This document shows positions 33,213 to 44,226 of a stretch of 48,774 nucleotides of DNA, in pieces. A program made the position numbers and the translations under genes. Each line of letters opens with the position of its first letter. The stretch's first letter is position 1. Source of the stretch: Paraglomus occultum (taxonomy: Eukaryota; Glomeromycota; Glomeromycetes; Paraglomerales; Paraglomeraceae). The notes beneath the pieces are model-generated. The model was given only the letters and a program-made list of their open reading frames with translations, was not told where the DNA came from and made no database searches. The stretch lies in contig CAJVPJ010000073.1 of NCBI GenBank assembly GCA_910592205.1, forward strand, positions 1 through 48,774. The letters are read 5' to 3'.

Positions 33213-33330
33213 AAAACTGTAGATTTATTAATAAAAATAAAACAATCCCAGAACTGCTTTTAATATATTTATGTGACAAAACGATGATACCGATCAGAGG
33301 GAAGGTGGGGTGTGATGGAAGAAAATGTCT

Positions 33331-34221
33331 TTAGATCTTGATTCCAATTTTGGCTTCCATAAATGTATGGAAATCTACCATCTGTGTTGACATGTCTGGA
33401 GCTATAAAATTGAAATTAAACAAAGCATGATTAAAATCGTGCTAAGCAAAATCTCTCTTCCTGGAAAGGCGCTGGGTGAGGAAGAAGAAAAAAGGATCGA
33501 TTAGTCTCGGCATTCAAACTTACTGTTCATAAAATCCTCTACATCGATCGTTTCATCTTTGCCAGACAAGATTTCCAATCCCAAATTGGAGTTTGGCAAG
33601 CCAGGGAAACGTTGTATCTAAGGTAACATGACATGTAATTTTTTTTAGCAATCGAGTTAAAGAATGATGAAATTTATGAAAAAAGAAAAACTCACATTCG
33701 AAACAATCTTCTTCTCCATCATACGTCTCATAGGAGCATGCAGGCCAAAAATTCTTCTCTCAAAAGTCAGTTTGAGATTAGTCTGAGTCTCTTCCCACTA
33801 ATGAAGAAAATCACATGGGGTTTTATAATGCAAAGGAATTCGTTACGAGATTTTTTTCTAATCATGCCAAATTCCCCCTACCCAACCAAAACCACACCCT
33901 TACACACACAACCCACACATATTCTCTTTTCATTTTAAACATACTCTCGCTAATCTGTTCTCTAATGGATGCCGGTTTATGGCGTGGCTCTCAGACTTGA
34001 ATCCGTGTCTGAATGTATCATGCACACCGAATTTACTTAATGTCGAGACGTCAGTCTTGCCAGGTGGTGGAAGTTCGCTAGGCACTATCCGAAGAGACTG
34101 GGTGGCTTGCTGAATTATAATGGTTGAATGCGGTGGTTAGAGATGGGAAATCTTTTAAATGGCAAACACTGATCGTAGAGAATCGTAGTAGAGATCCCAT
34201 TTTTTCTTCCAGACATACCAT
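33331..34221 (-). CDS. UMP1: Proteasome maturation factor UMP1/POMP
   Basis: Exons 5' to 3': 34221-34219 (ATG only, tentative), 34109-33945, 33797-33696, 33617-33524, 33401-33331; 144 residues. Diagnostic segments: INRHPLENRLARWEETQTNL, FERRIFGLHAPMRRMMEKKI, RFPGLPNSNLGLEILSGKDE then TIDVEDF, and a C-terminal EAKIGIKI. This matches UMP1/POMP (yeast HPLE...WE, human GLFAPLK and SSSNLSLDVLRGNDETI). The protein assists assembly and maturation of the 20S proteasome core and is its first substrate. The first exon is the weakest call: no ATG lies in frame with exon 2, and ATG followed by GTATGT at 34221-34213 splices in phase 0 to the CAG acceptor at 34110. The start then overlaps, on the opposite strand, the ATG of the divergent gene at 34220. 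Confidence 0.9.
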
Positions 34222-34574
34222 GCTTTTTTGTGTGGAAAGGAAAACGATAGAGAAAAAGCCGAGTGATTATGATTACGTGTTTCTTCGATACGGTCACGTG
34301 TATAGGGTATTACGACAGCATGTCTATCAAAATGTTCAAATATTAAATATGATGTCCACTATAAATTCCGAAAGGAGTACACTTGATAATTGGTTTTATT
34401 CAAATCGTCAATTAGTTCATATTAATATGACTTTTTCACCAGTTTGCAGCACCGATAGAAGAGTGGTACAGTCTCGAAGGAGAAACGTTAGCAAATTTAG
34501 CAGATAGTAATAGTATGCGTATTAGTGTATATCGCTTTGCTGACAGAGACTGTGTTATTGTTACGGCAGGTTAA
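34220..34574 (+). CDS. Small unknown protein divergent from UMP1
   Basis: Exons 34220-34306 and 34443-34574, phase 0, 72 residues; an in-frame ATG also exists at 34124. The second exon encodes FAAPIEEWYSLEGETLANLA and ISVYRFADRDCVIVTAG to TAA; the first has KKPSDYDYVFLRYGHVYR. The intron (GTATTA...CACCAG) removes frame stops. The composition is clearly protein-like, but I do not recognise a family. Head-to-head with UMP1, the two start codons share a CATG. Additional upstream exons are possible. Confidence 0.5.
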
Positions 34575-37500
34575 ATTCCATAAACAATTAATACAAGTTT
34601 TAATAATATGTCCAAAAATTGATTACTTATTGTATATAGCGAGCTAATTACATTGTTCTTATTGCTGTATCAACAACATATCCAGGATATCGACTCTCGA
34701 GGATTAGTGTGGTACTCGCGTATGTATTGTAGGCGTTCCTGACAATAAGTTTTACTGTGTAGCGCTTAGTATTAGATTTGTAGAAAACAGTCAATTGGTA
34801 TTATTCTGCAAGTACTTTTAATGCGTACACTAAACCTAGATTTATAATTATGATAAATTTTTAATATTAATGTTTTTACATACCTTATAAATTTGAAGTC
34901 TTGGACCTGAACAAATGCAATGTGTTGCAAAAGGAAAAGATTAAACTGATCTGAACATGATAACTTTTTATGCGCGTGCATAGATAATATTTGCAAAATT
35001 GTACATTAAAATACATGAAAAGCATCTTCAAGAAAATCAAGGTATGCCTTAGAATAACTAAAATTTTGCTCCAGCAAGGTAAAACAAGTCGTTTTAGTAA
35101 ACATTCTAAAACAAAAATAATTAATTCGCGCCAGTGCAATGGTTTAAAAAATGTATAGATATTTTATATTGTTAAAGGAATAATTATGGATATCAAATAA
35201 CTTGGCAAGTCACAACAATTTATAATAAAAGAGTAAAATGCAGTTTTAAATAGTCTTTAATAAAAGTGCTTATATTAAAAATAATAATAATAATAATTTT
35301 GCAAAATTTTATACCAATAAAACTTATACAATAAACTTTGATTTTAAGAAAATTTTCTAAATTAGAATTAATGACTTTATTTTGTAATGCAGACGGAAAC
35401 TTTATTAGGTTATGAAAAATTTTTTTGATACAAAAATTTGTCTAGTTTAAAAATAAACGTCAGGGTGTTATAAATTTACAAGCTAATTTTTCAAAATACA
35501 AAATTAACGGTCTCCAGATAATAAGGTTCAAATGACATTGGGTAAAAAGCTTAAGAAAAATTTGCCATGTGTTGGACATAATAATAAACAATGAGTTTTA
35601 AGAACATTCAGCTAAGATAATTAAATTATATAATATCAGATGATAATCTACGCATTGTCTTAAAATGTAACTGTTGAAAGACATTATACATTTTTATTAC
35701 GAAATGCTAATCGGTCCATCAAGTCAATTGCACAACCAGTTACAAATAATTGGGTCAAAATTTAAAGTGTCAGGAAATTTCCTAACCCGAATTTCATTAA
35801 AACTTTGATCAAATTGAAAGTTGATTAGTCGGGACACAATGGATTCAAAATGTAAAGTTAATAAAGACAACTGATAATATTAATTCTAAAAATACACAAC
35901 AATTTATATTACTTAAAGCCAATAAAAGCTTGGGCAATAAACACTCTTTGTGGAAATGGCTGTGCACCCTAGTAAGCTATATTAATATTGTCATAATCTC
36001 AAGTAAAACATGTGTATTAATATGTATTAAGCACCAGAGACAATATGATTACGCTCTGTAACCGGTCTTTCCTCACATGTCTGTATAAGTTTTGTACTCT
36101 GAATGAAAAGTGCGTGCCTTTAAAAATCATCGTCATTCAAATATCACTTATCTGATTCTAGACAAAGATTCTCATAAACTACAAAAGTTCCGATCGTGCT
36201 CAAAACTCACACGCATTAAATTGGTTTACGTGTGTTATTATAACAGTCAACGTTGACAAATACTTTATTGACTCGTAGCACTTTTTCAAACAATTAAAGT
36301 TAGACGAATGTCTTTGGATGTAGCAAATCGATTTAATGATCGACTAATTGACATGTTACTTGCTGTTGTTTTCATCCAACAATCAACACATTGAACGCGC
36401 GCGGCCATTAGTGTATCGCATAGCATTGAACGTATGGGTCCGTCTGTTATAAGTTTATCCAAAGTGACAGTGTGATGTGTAATAGACACATATTAAGTAG
36501 AAACGCTTTCGGCGCTCAAAGGCACTTTAATAGAGCTGGATCGGGAAATTGTTGCGGAATTATTTGCGCACAAGAAAATCATTGCTTGTTTATGCATTAT
36601 CACATGACTTTGAAATTGGTAACGAGTGAACGTAATTATAATGTAACAAATTTTTAATTAATTTAAATAATCACTGCCATCCTAATAACATCACCCATTA
36701 TTGTTATCATCAGTAGGGATTGATCAATAAAATAACATTTTTGTTCTTTTCATTAAATACAGGGATTTGACCATGCCATGCGAGCTCTTTTTTTTCCCCC
36801 TATCCGTTTGATTTTTACGAAAGAGACTTGCATGCCAGGATCTCATCAAATCATTCGCACTCGAATGTGTGAAACGTTCTTTCATTTGCCGCTAACCAAG
36901 CTACAACTTTTTTTTTTCACTGGAGAACTGCTAGATTAGGAATATGGGATATGACCTGATGAGGATGTCAACCTCCGGAAAGCGTTTCTTATTTTCCAGT
37001 TTACGTCTTTGAGATAAAAAAAGCATGCAATACCATTTCTTCCACATGCGTGTACAAAAGATTCGCAAAAAAATAAAAAAAAAAAGAAAAGAAGCGCAAT
37101 GGCAATATGCAAAGTCCATCAATCTGTGCACTCTTTGTTTCATTCCTATGGAGTCGTGGCAAGTTGGGTTTGTCTTTTAGACTCTGGGTATTGAAAAGCA
37201 TATGCATGCTGTTAACGGAACACGGATTAGGAGATGACATTGCCCATCGCGCTAGCCTTTAATGAACCAGCTGGTTATAATCGGATACTTTAAGAGTTTA
37301 AAAAGTTATCGAATTTGCATTATCATTGGGCGATCAAAGGGCACGGTCACTTAATATCCCGTGTGGACGGTCCGGATAAAAAATGCAAGCAGTTATTCCC
37401 ATCATTATCATTTCCGTTATTTATCGTAAAAGGAATTCCCCCATAGTATGACTGAAGCCTAGAAAGTAACATGATAGCAATGTTACTATAATAGTATTAT

Positions 37501-38266
37501 ACGAATTCGCAACATATTGACAACGCTAAAAATTACCATTAATGACTAACAGCGAATTAATCTGATTTGAAACATGAACAAGGCTTTTGTTCCCTTACAA
37601 AGATTGATTACATACTATATGATACATTAAACAAGAAGCATATTTCCCAAATCTTTGTTAGTGTATCTGTTCCACCGCCGAACATGTTTCTCTTTTGCCG
37701 AGTAAAGCATAACTGTAATTGGGAATAAAGAATAAATAACCTTTGGAAAGAATAAATAACCTTTGGAAAGAGTTATGTGTAATTCTCTCTTATCCTTGGC
37801 AATTGGGGGTTACATTGACATCATCATATGGCCAAGGTGTGACATGTTTGATACTGATGGCCACACATCCAATATGTCTAACTCGTTATTATTTAATATC
37901 GAACATCCATCTAAATGTTGAATGCACTCTGACACCAAAGTCCTGGCCCTGACTCTACATTCCAAAAGATAAAAGAGAATTATACGTCGCACACTATTCT
38001 CTTTAAACTCATTCCGTGTTACCGCTCTCGTGACTAATAATTCGCATCCCTTTCATTGTTCAAGGGGCAGCGAGTCTGTCACTCTTTAAAATAGCTTTAG
38101 CAACTCATCACTCTTCTCTACATCTGCTACACTTGCCATTAAACTTGTCTGCTGCACATTCGTGCACAGTTGTCAATATTGCAGTCACCTACGTCGAGCA
38201 CTTTGCCTCACTCTCCCATAATTGTATGCTCAATTCGGAAAAGTCGGTTGCCACTATTACTGCAGA
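34575..38266. other. Long AT-rich intergenic region
   Basis: About 3.7 kb with no credible gene. Short frames (34772-35139 minus; 36286-36657 both strands; 36931-37240 minus) overlap and lack recognisable content. Pyrimidine-rich DNA at 38030-38215 is probably the promoter and leader of the Zds-like gene. Confidence 0.5.
37728..37767. repeat. 20-nt perfect tandem duplication
   Basis: AAAGAATAAATAACCTTTGG occurs twice head to tail, indicating a recent small duplication upstream of the Zds-like gene. Confidence 0.95.
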
Positions 38267-40893
38267 ATGGTGACAGACACCTCGGATGACTTGGTAGAAT
38301 CTGCAAAGAGATATCTGGATGCAGTATTCGGATCTGACACTGACACTAGCTTACTCACTACATTACCCGCCTCTTCCCTCATAACAAGCATCGACGCTGT
38401 CGATCGTGAGTTTATCACTTCAAAGACCTCACCAAAAGACTCTACTAAAACTTCGGAAACAGATTCAACCGCACCAACAACTAATGAAAAGAGAACATCA
38501 GTTTCAGCTGCTCCAACAACTGATGAAAAGAGAACATCAGTTTCAGCTGCTCCAACAACTAATGAAAAGAGAACATCAGTTTCAGCTGCTCCGACAACTG
38601 ATGAAAAGAGAACGTCAGATTCAACCGTACCAACATCTGATGAAAAGAGAACATCTACCGATTCAGTATCATCTATACAAACTAATGAAACTGCTGACTC
38701 ATCAACAGATAGCAATGATATCGACGTCACAGATGATACTCTACAGGTAAACGCACCGACGCGAACACAGGTAATGGGTGTGCTTGAGAACACATTAAAA
38801 CGAAATTCTATGATAGGGACTGACAATGACGAGGAATCTAGCCCGGGAGATGTAGCAGATGTCACAGATGAGTTGTACATTGAGACAAACAATCCATCCC
38901 ATTTATTCTGGGTGCCTGCTCATTTACATCCGGAAATAGCTCCTAATGAATTCAGAAAATGGTTGCAAACTCACGCAAATGCGGCTGGGAGTGGGGCTGG
39001 CACTATAAAACGCCGCAAAACAAAATTATCTAAACAATACATACCATCAGAGACAGAAGATGAGGAGGAGGATGAACCGGAAGAGAAATTGCCCGAGAAA
39101 AAAACACCCGCATTCGATTGGGAAGCTTTTGGAACATCTGATGGTACACTCAGTCCTAACGTGGAATCATCAAAATTAAATATTCTTCGAAGAAGTCTGA
39201 GCTTGGATTTGCCGCCGTTCATGGGTAAAGATGATTGAAAAGCCTTTGACTTGCACGTATGGCAATTGTTTACTTACTTTAAATTCACTCTCTAGCTTCG
39301 ACGATAGATCACACGTTTGACCGAAACTCATCACCACATGACGATTCGCCCGTTCTCGTGCCCAGAGTAGCTCCGGCGCTCAAGCGAACGGCTCGCACCA
39401 AGCTCCGTCGTAACTCGATAGCAGGAGAGCAGCCATGCCGTCATGCTCCGCCCCATCGAAGAACAAAGTCTACTCAAGGCACTCCGGATAACGAAGCGAA
39501 CATTACCGATACATCACCAGCTATTATAATCACACCAGATGATGCAGAGTCCTCTGTAGACGCAACTGCCACAGAAGATGCCACCGCAACCGAGACTGTG
39601 GCTATTCGCGTCACTTTAACAGATAATCCAGTACCCATTCGAATCACATTGGCTGATGACCCAGTCAAAGTTGAGAATAGACCAAAAAGAAGCAGCTCGC
39701 TACCACAAGGTGCATTAAAAGTGGCCGAAAATCTGGAAACGGTCAAAGAATCATCGTCAGAGGTAAAATCACAGTCAAATAGAACAAGCGTGCCAACATC
39801 ATCGGCGAGTATCGGCTCAAAGAAATCTTCGTGGTATCCGTTCTCAAAGAATACGTCTAAATCTGATAAAGAGTCGAAAGCAGATAAAGACATGACCGCA
39901 GACAAGGAAGCAAAAGCAGATAAGGAAAACAACGTTGATAAACCACCAGAGAACACAAGCGGAGAAATTGTGGTAAAAGAAAAGTCAAAAATTTCGACAA
40001 TATCCACGCTGTTTACGCTATTTTCATGGTCGTTGCAGAGTAAATCTAAACCATCTTCCGACGTAAACAGCACTACAACAGCGGCACCGACCACAGAATT
40101 GCCATCTCCAACAACCCCGAAAAAGACGAAATATTCCAACTACTGTCGCTTCCCTCTGCATGTAGAACGTGCTATTTATCGCCTGTCTCATATAAAGCTT
40201 GCCAACCCTCGTCGTCCATTACACGAACAAGTATTGATATCGAATATGATGTTCTGGTATCTTTCGCTCATCAATCAGCAACAGACTGAATATGGTGGCG
40301 AGGGCAACCCTAAAGCACGAAAGGAAGCGATGAAGGTGAAGAGTAAAGTTGGAAAGTCGAATGGTAATAGGAAAAGCAAAAAACGATCAAAGAAAAAGGG
40401 AGCATCGGGTAATCGACGCAAGCGCAATTCTGGTACCGAGATCGCATACAAAGCTCCTCAATATGACGTCCAACAAGTACAGATTGCTCAGCAATACTTG
40501 ACCCCGCCGGCATCTCCTGCGCATAGTTCGTCGCCATATTCGTTTGTTGACAGTGATTCAGAATCAGACTGTTCTACAAATAGCGACGCGGAACTCGAAG
40601 GTCACGGATATCACCATTATGCTGATGATTATATATCAGACGGGACGGATGGTGAGTATCTTGCTGATGAATGATCCAAGGGTCAAAATGACCTGTATGC
40701 AGCTACGAACGGACACGGGTCTTCACCTAATGGGCATGCTAAGCCAAAGAAGCGAGCGCCATCGCCGCATCCGGAAGGACGCTTACATGTTGGTTTGGTG
40801 AATGGTCAGGAATCTACAGTAAAGACTTCAGATGATGAGGATGATGACGTTCCGCTTGCCTTGTATAAAGTTACGCAGGTATCTGAAAACTGA
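38267..40893 (+). CDS. Zds1/Zds2-family protein (PP2A-Cdc55 regulator)
   Basis: Exons 38267-39224, 39308-40651, 40703-40893; 830 residues. Conserved boxes: HLFWVPAHLHPEIAPNEFRK near residue 212; LKRTARTKLRRNSI just after the first intron; and at ~598-645 the Zds C-terminal domain, FPLHVERAIYRLSHIKLANP then RRPLHEQVLISNMMFWYL. In yeast, Zds proteins bind the Cdc55 subunit of PP2A through this domain and affect mitotic entry, Cdc14 release and polarity. The rest is low-complexity Ser/Thr/Lys/Asp sequence, including five 13-residue repeats and an acidic end (SDDEDDDVPLALYK). Start: ATG 38267 is the first in this frame; upstream frame continues only from TTG. The last intron is 51 nt (GTGAGT...GCAG) and contains an in-frame TGA, so unspliced message would end at 40674. 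Confidence 0.85.
38471..38665 (+). repeat. 39-nt coding repeat in the Zds-like gene
   Basis: Five 39-nt units encode APTT[ND]EKRTSVSA-type repeats (residues ~69-133), the last two diverged. It keeps the frame and supplies repeated Thr-Ser phospho-acceptor candidates. Confidence 0.95.
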
Positions 40894-41599
40894 AAGTAGC
40901 AACAGCCCTTGGCTTTTTTTTTTTACTATTGCCAAGTATGTATATTATGTATTGTATTATGTAATCTGTTGCTATGAAAACAGCTTTCCGACGTCATGAT
41001 GCATTGATGCGAGATTACTCTTTGGCGGACTCATTACTTGAAAGTTGTAAAAATTGGATTCATCATAATACTATCGATACGCTAGCAAGTATCTAGCACG
41101 CGATAGGAATACCCCGTTCGAAATTTACTTTTTTCTTTCTAGAGGCAGCAGGCGAACCTCCTTATTTTTTATCTATTCGGAGAGGTAATCCTATCTGTAA
41201 TAGATATCACGTAAATATGCTTATTTAACTGTTATTAAAATGTTTAATTACAAACGCAATGTAATATTTCCTTTTCATTAATTCAACAAATAAGAGGTGT
41301 ACCGACTTGGTTAGCTATTTTTTTTTTCTTTAAAATTCCAAGTTATACAAATCTTAATGGAAAGTTGTGATATCCGTGCTAGGAATGCATATTTTTTTTT
41401 TATAAATAATATGACAGAACAAAAGATTTCAAAAGTGGCAACGAGTTATCATTATCTGCACAATTTGAAAATAATCATAATTATAACGAATTGATATAAA
41501 AATTAATATTTCAGTGGACTTGTACGCGTGATTCATTAAATTATATTTTCATTGTTGCGTAACGCAAAATATCGTTGTATGAAATGATGCGGATCGTTA
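40894..41599. other. 3' region of the Zds-like gene and intergenic
   Basis: AT-rich with T- and A-runs; no gene seen. Confidence 0.4.
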
Positions 41600-41990
41600 T
41601 CGCGGTTTTTCGAAAATTGCAATTAACCAATCGAATGCACGTATTAGTACAATATTATCACAAAGTGGGAAGTGAGCGCGTTTTCGATCATGATTAACCC
41701 AGACAATATATATTATCGCCTTATGTTCCGTCGGCCAACTCTGTTTATTATGTAAAACTGATAACAGTTTTGAGACCTGCACTTGTGAAAAAGGAAAAAA
41801 CAAAAACGCAAGTTACAAATTATGGTCTATTCTTCAATGCAAATTGATTGTCCGATTCAATCTAAAGAGTCTTGTCAAATCTGCCAACGTCTCATCAAAT
41901 CTCTCTAACGATCTGTATATGTCACTCCTGTTTCCCAGTGCAAACAGGTTTTCGGGATTCTGCCTCTCATCCCAGTCAAGATCGATTGGT
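41600..41990. repeat. Left arm of an inverted duplication
   Basis: Matches 43645-44010 in opposite orientation over ~350-390 bp with scattered differences. Shared landmarks include GATAATATTGT/CACAAAGTGG, the GACAATATATT...CGCCTTATGTTCCGTC stretch, CAACTCTGTTTATTATGTAA and the TPR coding part. The arms lie ~1.7 kb apart. Confidence 0.8.
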
Positions 41991-42111
41991 TTTTCTTGCG
42001 TTTCTTCAAGTTTTCGTTTTTCCCTTGTTTCATTATGTGTTGGTGTTGGTGTTGGTGTTGGTGTTGGTGTTAATGCTCATTTAGTGTTGTGGTTTTTCAC
42101 CTTGAGTTTTC
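41834..42111 (-). pseudogene. TPR-protein fragment (left copy)
   Basis: The minus strand encodes an Asn-Thr repeat from the hexamer microsatellite, then ETREKRKLEETQEKPIDLDW, and NPENLFALGNRSDIYRSLER then FDETLADLTRL: about one TPR helix pair (ALGNR..IYRSLERFDETLADL). TPR arrays of this style are abundant in AM fungi. The frame ends at 41834 soon after one repeat, and the upstream exons are not seen. It may be a fragment made by the inverted duplication. Confidence 0.6.
42037..42072. repeat. (GGTGTT)n hexanucleotide microsatellite
   Basis: About six perfect GGTGTT units. On the minus strand it codes for alternating Asn-Thr in the TPR fragment. Confidence 0.95.
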
Positions 42112-43378
42112 TTTAAATACTTCTAATTGTGCTGTAATTTTTGGTTCCATAGTAATGTTGGATTTAATGTAAATTAGTTTTATGCATTTATTTTTATATA
42201 GTAATAGAGATAATCCTATATTAATACTGTTATAGTTATTATTGTGGTTTATATTTATCACATTCTGGTGTTAATAGCTTATGAACTTGTCTTAGTTTGT
42301 CGAGAATTTGTACTTGCGTTGGGGAGGGATCCCTCTATTTGTTCTAGAAAAAGCTCAAGATTTCTCTCGGCAAAATCATCTTGAAGAAGCAATTAGCATG
42401 AGTAATTGGAAATTGTTTGAATTTAGTTGGAGAAATTGACCATGCTGATATGTAATCCCAGTAGAACATTCATTACGAGGACAGACTTGAAAGGAATTGT
42501 CGTCAACAATTGAAGAATTTGTGGCAGCATGCTCATCGGATAATGAATACCGTACGCTCCGAGGCATCATGTTCAAACAAATTGCACACCGAATATTACA
42601 ACATTTAATATTCGTCCTTTAGAATCTGACACTATAAGTACTACAATTGATATGCCAGAACGAATGAAATTAATGTGTATTAATAATATCGAAGAGGCAA
42701 GTACTGCCAACCGATTCAAAAAAACAAAAACTTTGCATCGATTGATGCAATCGTTGCACCAGACACACTCGTTCAAATAACTGTTAGCCTATTATAATTA
42801 TATGAATGGCGTGAAAAGTCTTGTTAAGAAATTAGGCGGGAAGTCGGGAACACAGATCTATATGACAATTATCAGATACAGCACTTTCACATTATCAGCA
42901 AGACTGTTGCGAAGAAGAGATTACCAATCGTGTAAAACAATACGCATTGAAAATTGACTTGAGTTTCTGGTAATAAGTATCATTACATGTGGGATTGCGG
43001 CCGTGCGATTATTGCTTTACTATGACAGAATTAAAAAACCTTACCACCATTCAAGAGGAAGTTAACTATACCATGTATGGTACATTATAACGATTTTCAT
43101 AATTATAGAAACCCCTGAAATTTGTACACACGAAGTCTCTTGACTGCGAAAATTATGAACACCAAGTCTCTACAAACTACTGCGATTATTCACCTGCACT
43201 CGACTTCTTACCCTTTCCGTGGCACTTTTGCTTACCCTCTTGGTAAATCTTCGCGTCTCTAGCGCCAGTATTTACAAAAAAGGCTGCACGCTTACTGGCG
43301 CTTACTGGCGCTTACTAACGATTACTGCTTTCAGTTTCCTATTACATATTGAATTCAGAGAATATAACATGGTCAGGA
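42112..43378. other. Spacer between the duplication arms
   Basis: Plus-strand 42603-42780 is protein-like (ESDTISTTIDMPERMKLMCI, then NNIEEASTANRFKKTKTLHR) and ends at TAA 42778, with no identifiable family or upstream exon. Decayed sequence; three CTTACTGGCG-type 10-mers at 43290-43319. Confidence 0.35.
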
Positions 43379-43440
43379 ATATTAGCGAAGACTTGCGCTG
43401 GAGAATAGTTTGTCCCATAGACGATTTGCCGTCAGCCGAG
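43379..43440 (+). pseudogene. Possible Tc1-like transposase N-terminus relic
   Basis: MVRNISEDLRWRIV resembles the helix-turn-helix opening (SEDLRWRIVYL) frequent in Tc1-like transposases of AM fungi. The similarity ends after ~14 residues. A short relic at best. Confidence 0.3.
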
Positions 43441-43489
43441 GCACTCGACACTGCTATTATAACTCAAGCCCGATGATAACTTTGCGCTC

Positions 43490-43830
43490 AACACACGCGG
43501 CAGGGTGTATTACATGATGGAATGCTATGAGGATGCACTCGCAATCGTGTTTACTACAAGTTGAACAGATTCGAAGACGCACTCGTCGATTTAAACAAGG
43601 CTATCGAACTTGAACCGAACGACACATCTGAGTGTTCAGAGTGCTGAACAGTCGATCTTGACTGGAATTTGAGGCAAGTTCCTGAAAACCTGTTTGCACT
43701 AGGAAACAGGGGTGAGACATACAGATCGTTAAAGAGATTTGATGAGACGTTGGCAGATTTGGACAAAGGCTCTTGAGATTGAACTGGACAATCGACTTGC
43801 ATTGAATAACACAGGCCATAATTTGTAACT
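43490..43830 (+). pseudogene. TPR-protein fragment (right copy)
   Basis: In shifting frames: ALNTRGRVYYMMECYEDAL; KLNRFEDALVDLNKAIELEP then ND; a stop at 43644; NLRQVPENLFALGNRGETYR, then SLKRFDETLADLDK; frameshift; ALEIELDNRLALNNTG. These are three to four TPR units with stops and frameshifts, so it is a pseudogene. It retains more repeats than the left copy and is probably nearer to the source gene. Confidence 0.65.
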
Positions 43831-44010
43831 TTTGTTTGCGTTTTTTCCTCTTCATAAGTGCAGGTCTCAAAAGTGTTATCACTTTTACATAATAAACAGA
43901 GTTGGTAGACGGAACATAAGGCGATAATATATTGTCTGGGTTTTATTTGAGTAATCTCCACTTTGTGATAATATTATACTAATACGTGCATTTGCAATTT
44001 TCGTTTGTGT
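43645..44010. repeat. Right arm of the inverted duplication
   Basis: Inverted counterpart of 41600-41990, covering the last TPR units and ~180 bp of 3' flank. Confidence 0.8.
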
Positions 44011-44146
44011 ATGCGATAAAACTTGGAACAATTTAGTACAAAAGTGAACTAGTCAATAGCGTGAGTAACTGAAAAGGGCATTCTGCTTCTGCGTGAGTAT
44101 TCGAATTTTAAAAATAAATTCGGGAAGACCCGACAGCCCGATTCGG

Positions 44147-44152
44147 AAAAAA
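44147..44152 (-). terminator. RNA polymerase III terminator of tRNA-Pro
   Basis: T6 run on the minus strand two bases after the tRNA 3' end. Confidence 0.8.
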
Positions 44153-44154
44153 GT

Positions 44155-44226
44155 GGGCTTGGCCGGGAATTGAACCCGGGACCTCGTTGACCCTAACAAC
44201 GAATCATACCACTAGACCACCAAGCC
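44155..44226 (-). tRNA. tRNA-Pro (anticodon AGG)
   Basis: The 72-nt minus-strand gene folds fully: acceptor GGCTTGG/CCAAGCC, D arm GGTCTAGTGGTATGAT (A box), anticodon stem CGTTG/CAACG with loop TTAGGGT (anticodon AGG), T arm CCGGG-TTCAATT-CCCGG (B box) and discriminator C. The sequence closely follows the eukaryotic tRNA-Pro(AGG) consensus. No intron, no encoded CCA. It reads CCT and, through inosine at position 34, CCC and CCA codons. Confidence 0.97.

Noticed and set aside
34772-35139. Overlapping minus-strand frames
   Set aside because: AT-rich, non-ATG starts, no recognisable motif.
38257-38892. 211-codon minus-strand frame
   Set aside because: Mirror of the Zds-like repeat-rich exon; a repeat-driven shadow.
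39474-40139. 221-codon minus-strand frame
   Set aside because: Shadow of the Ser/Thr/Lys-rich Zds-like exon 2, which holds the recognisable domain.
40652-40702. In-frame TGA as a possible readthrough/selenocysteine site
   Set aside because: A 51-nt GT-AG intron with matching phase removes the stop, which is simpler.
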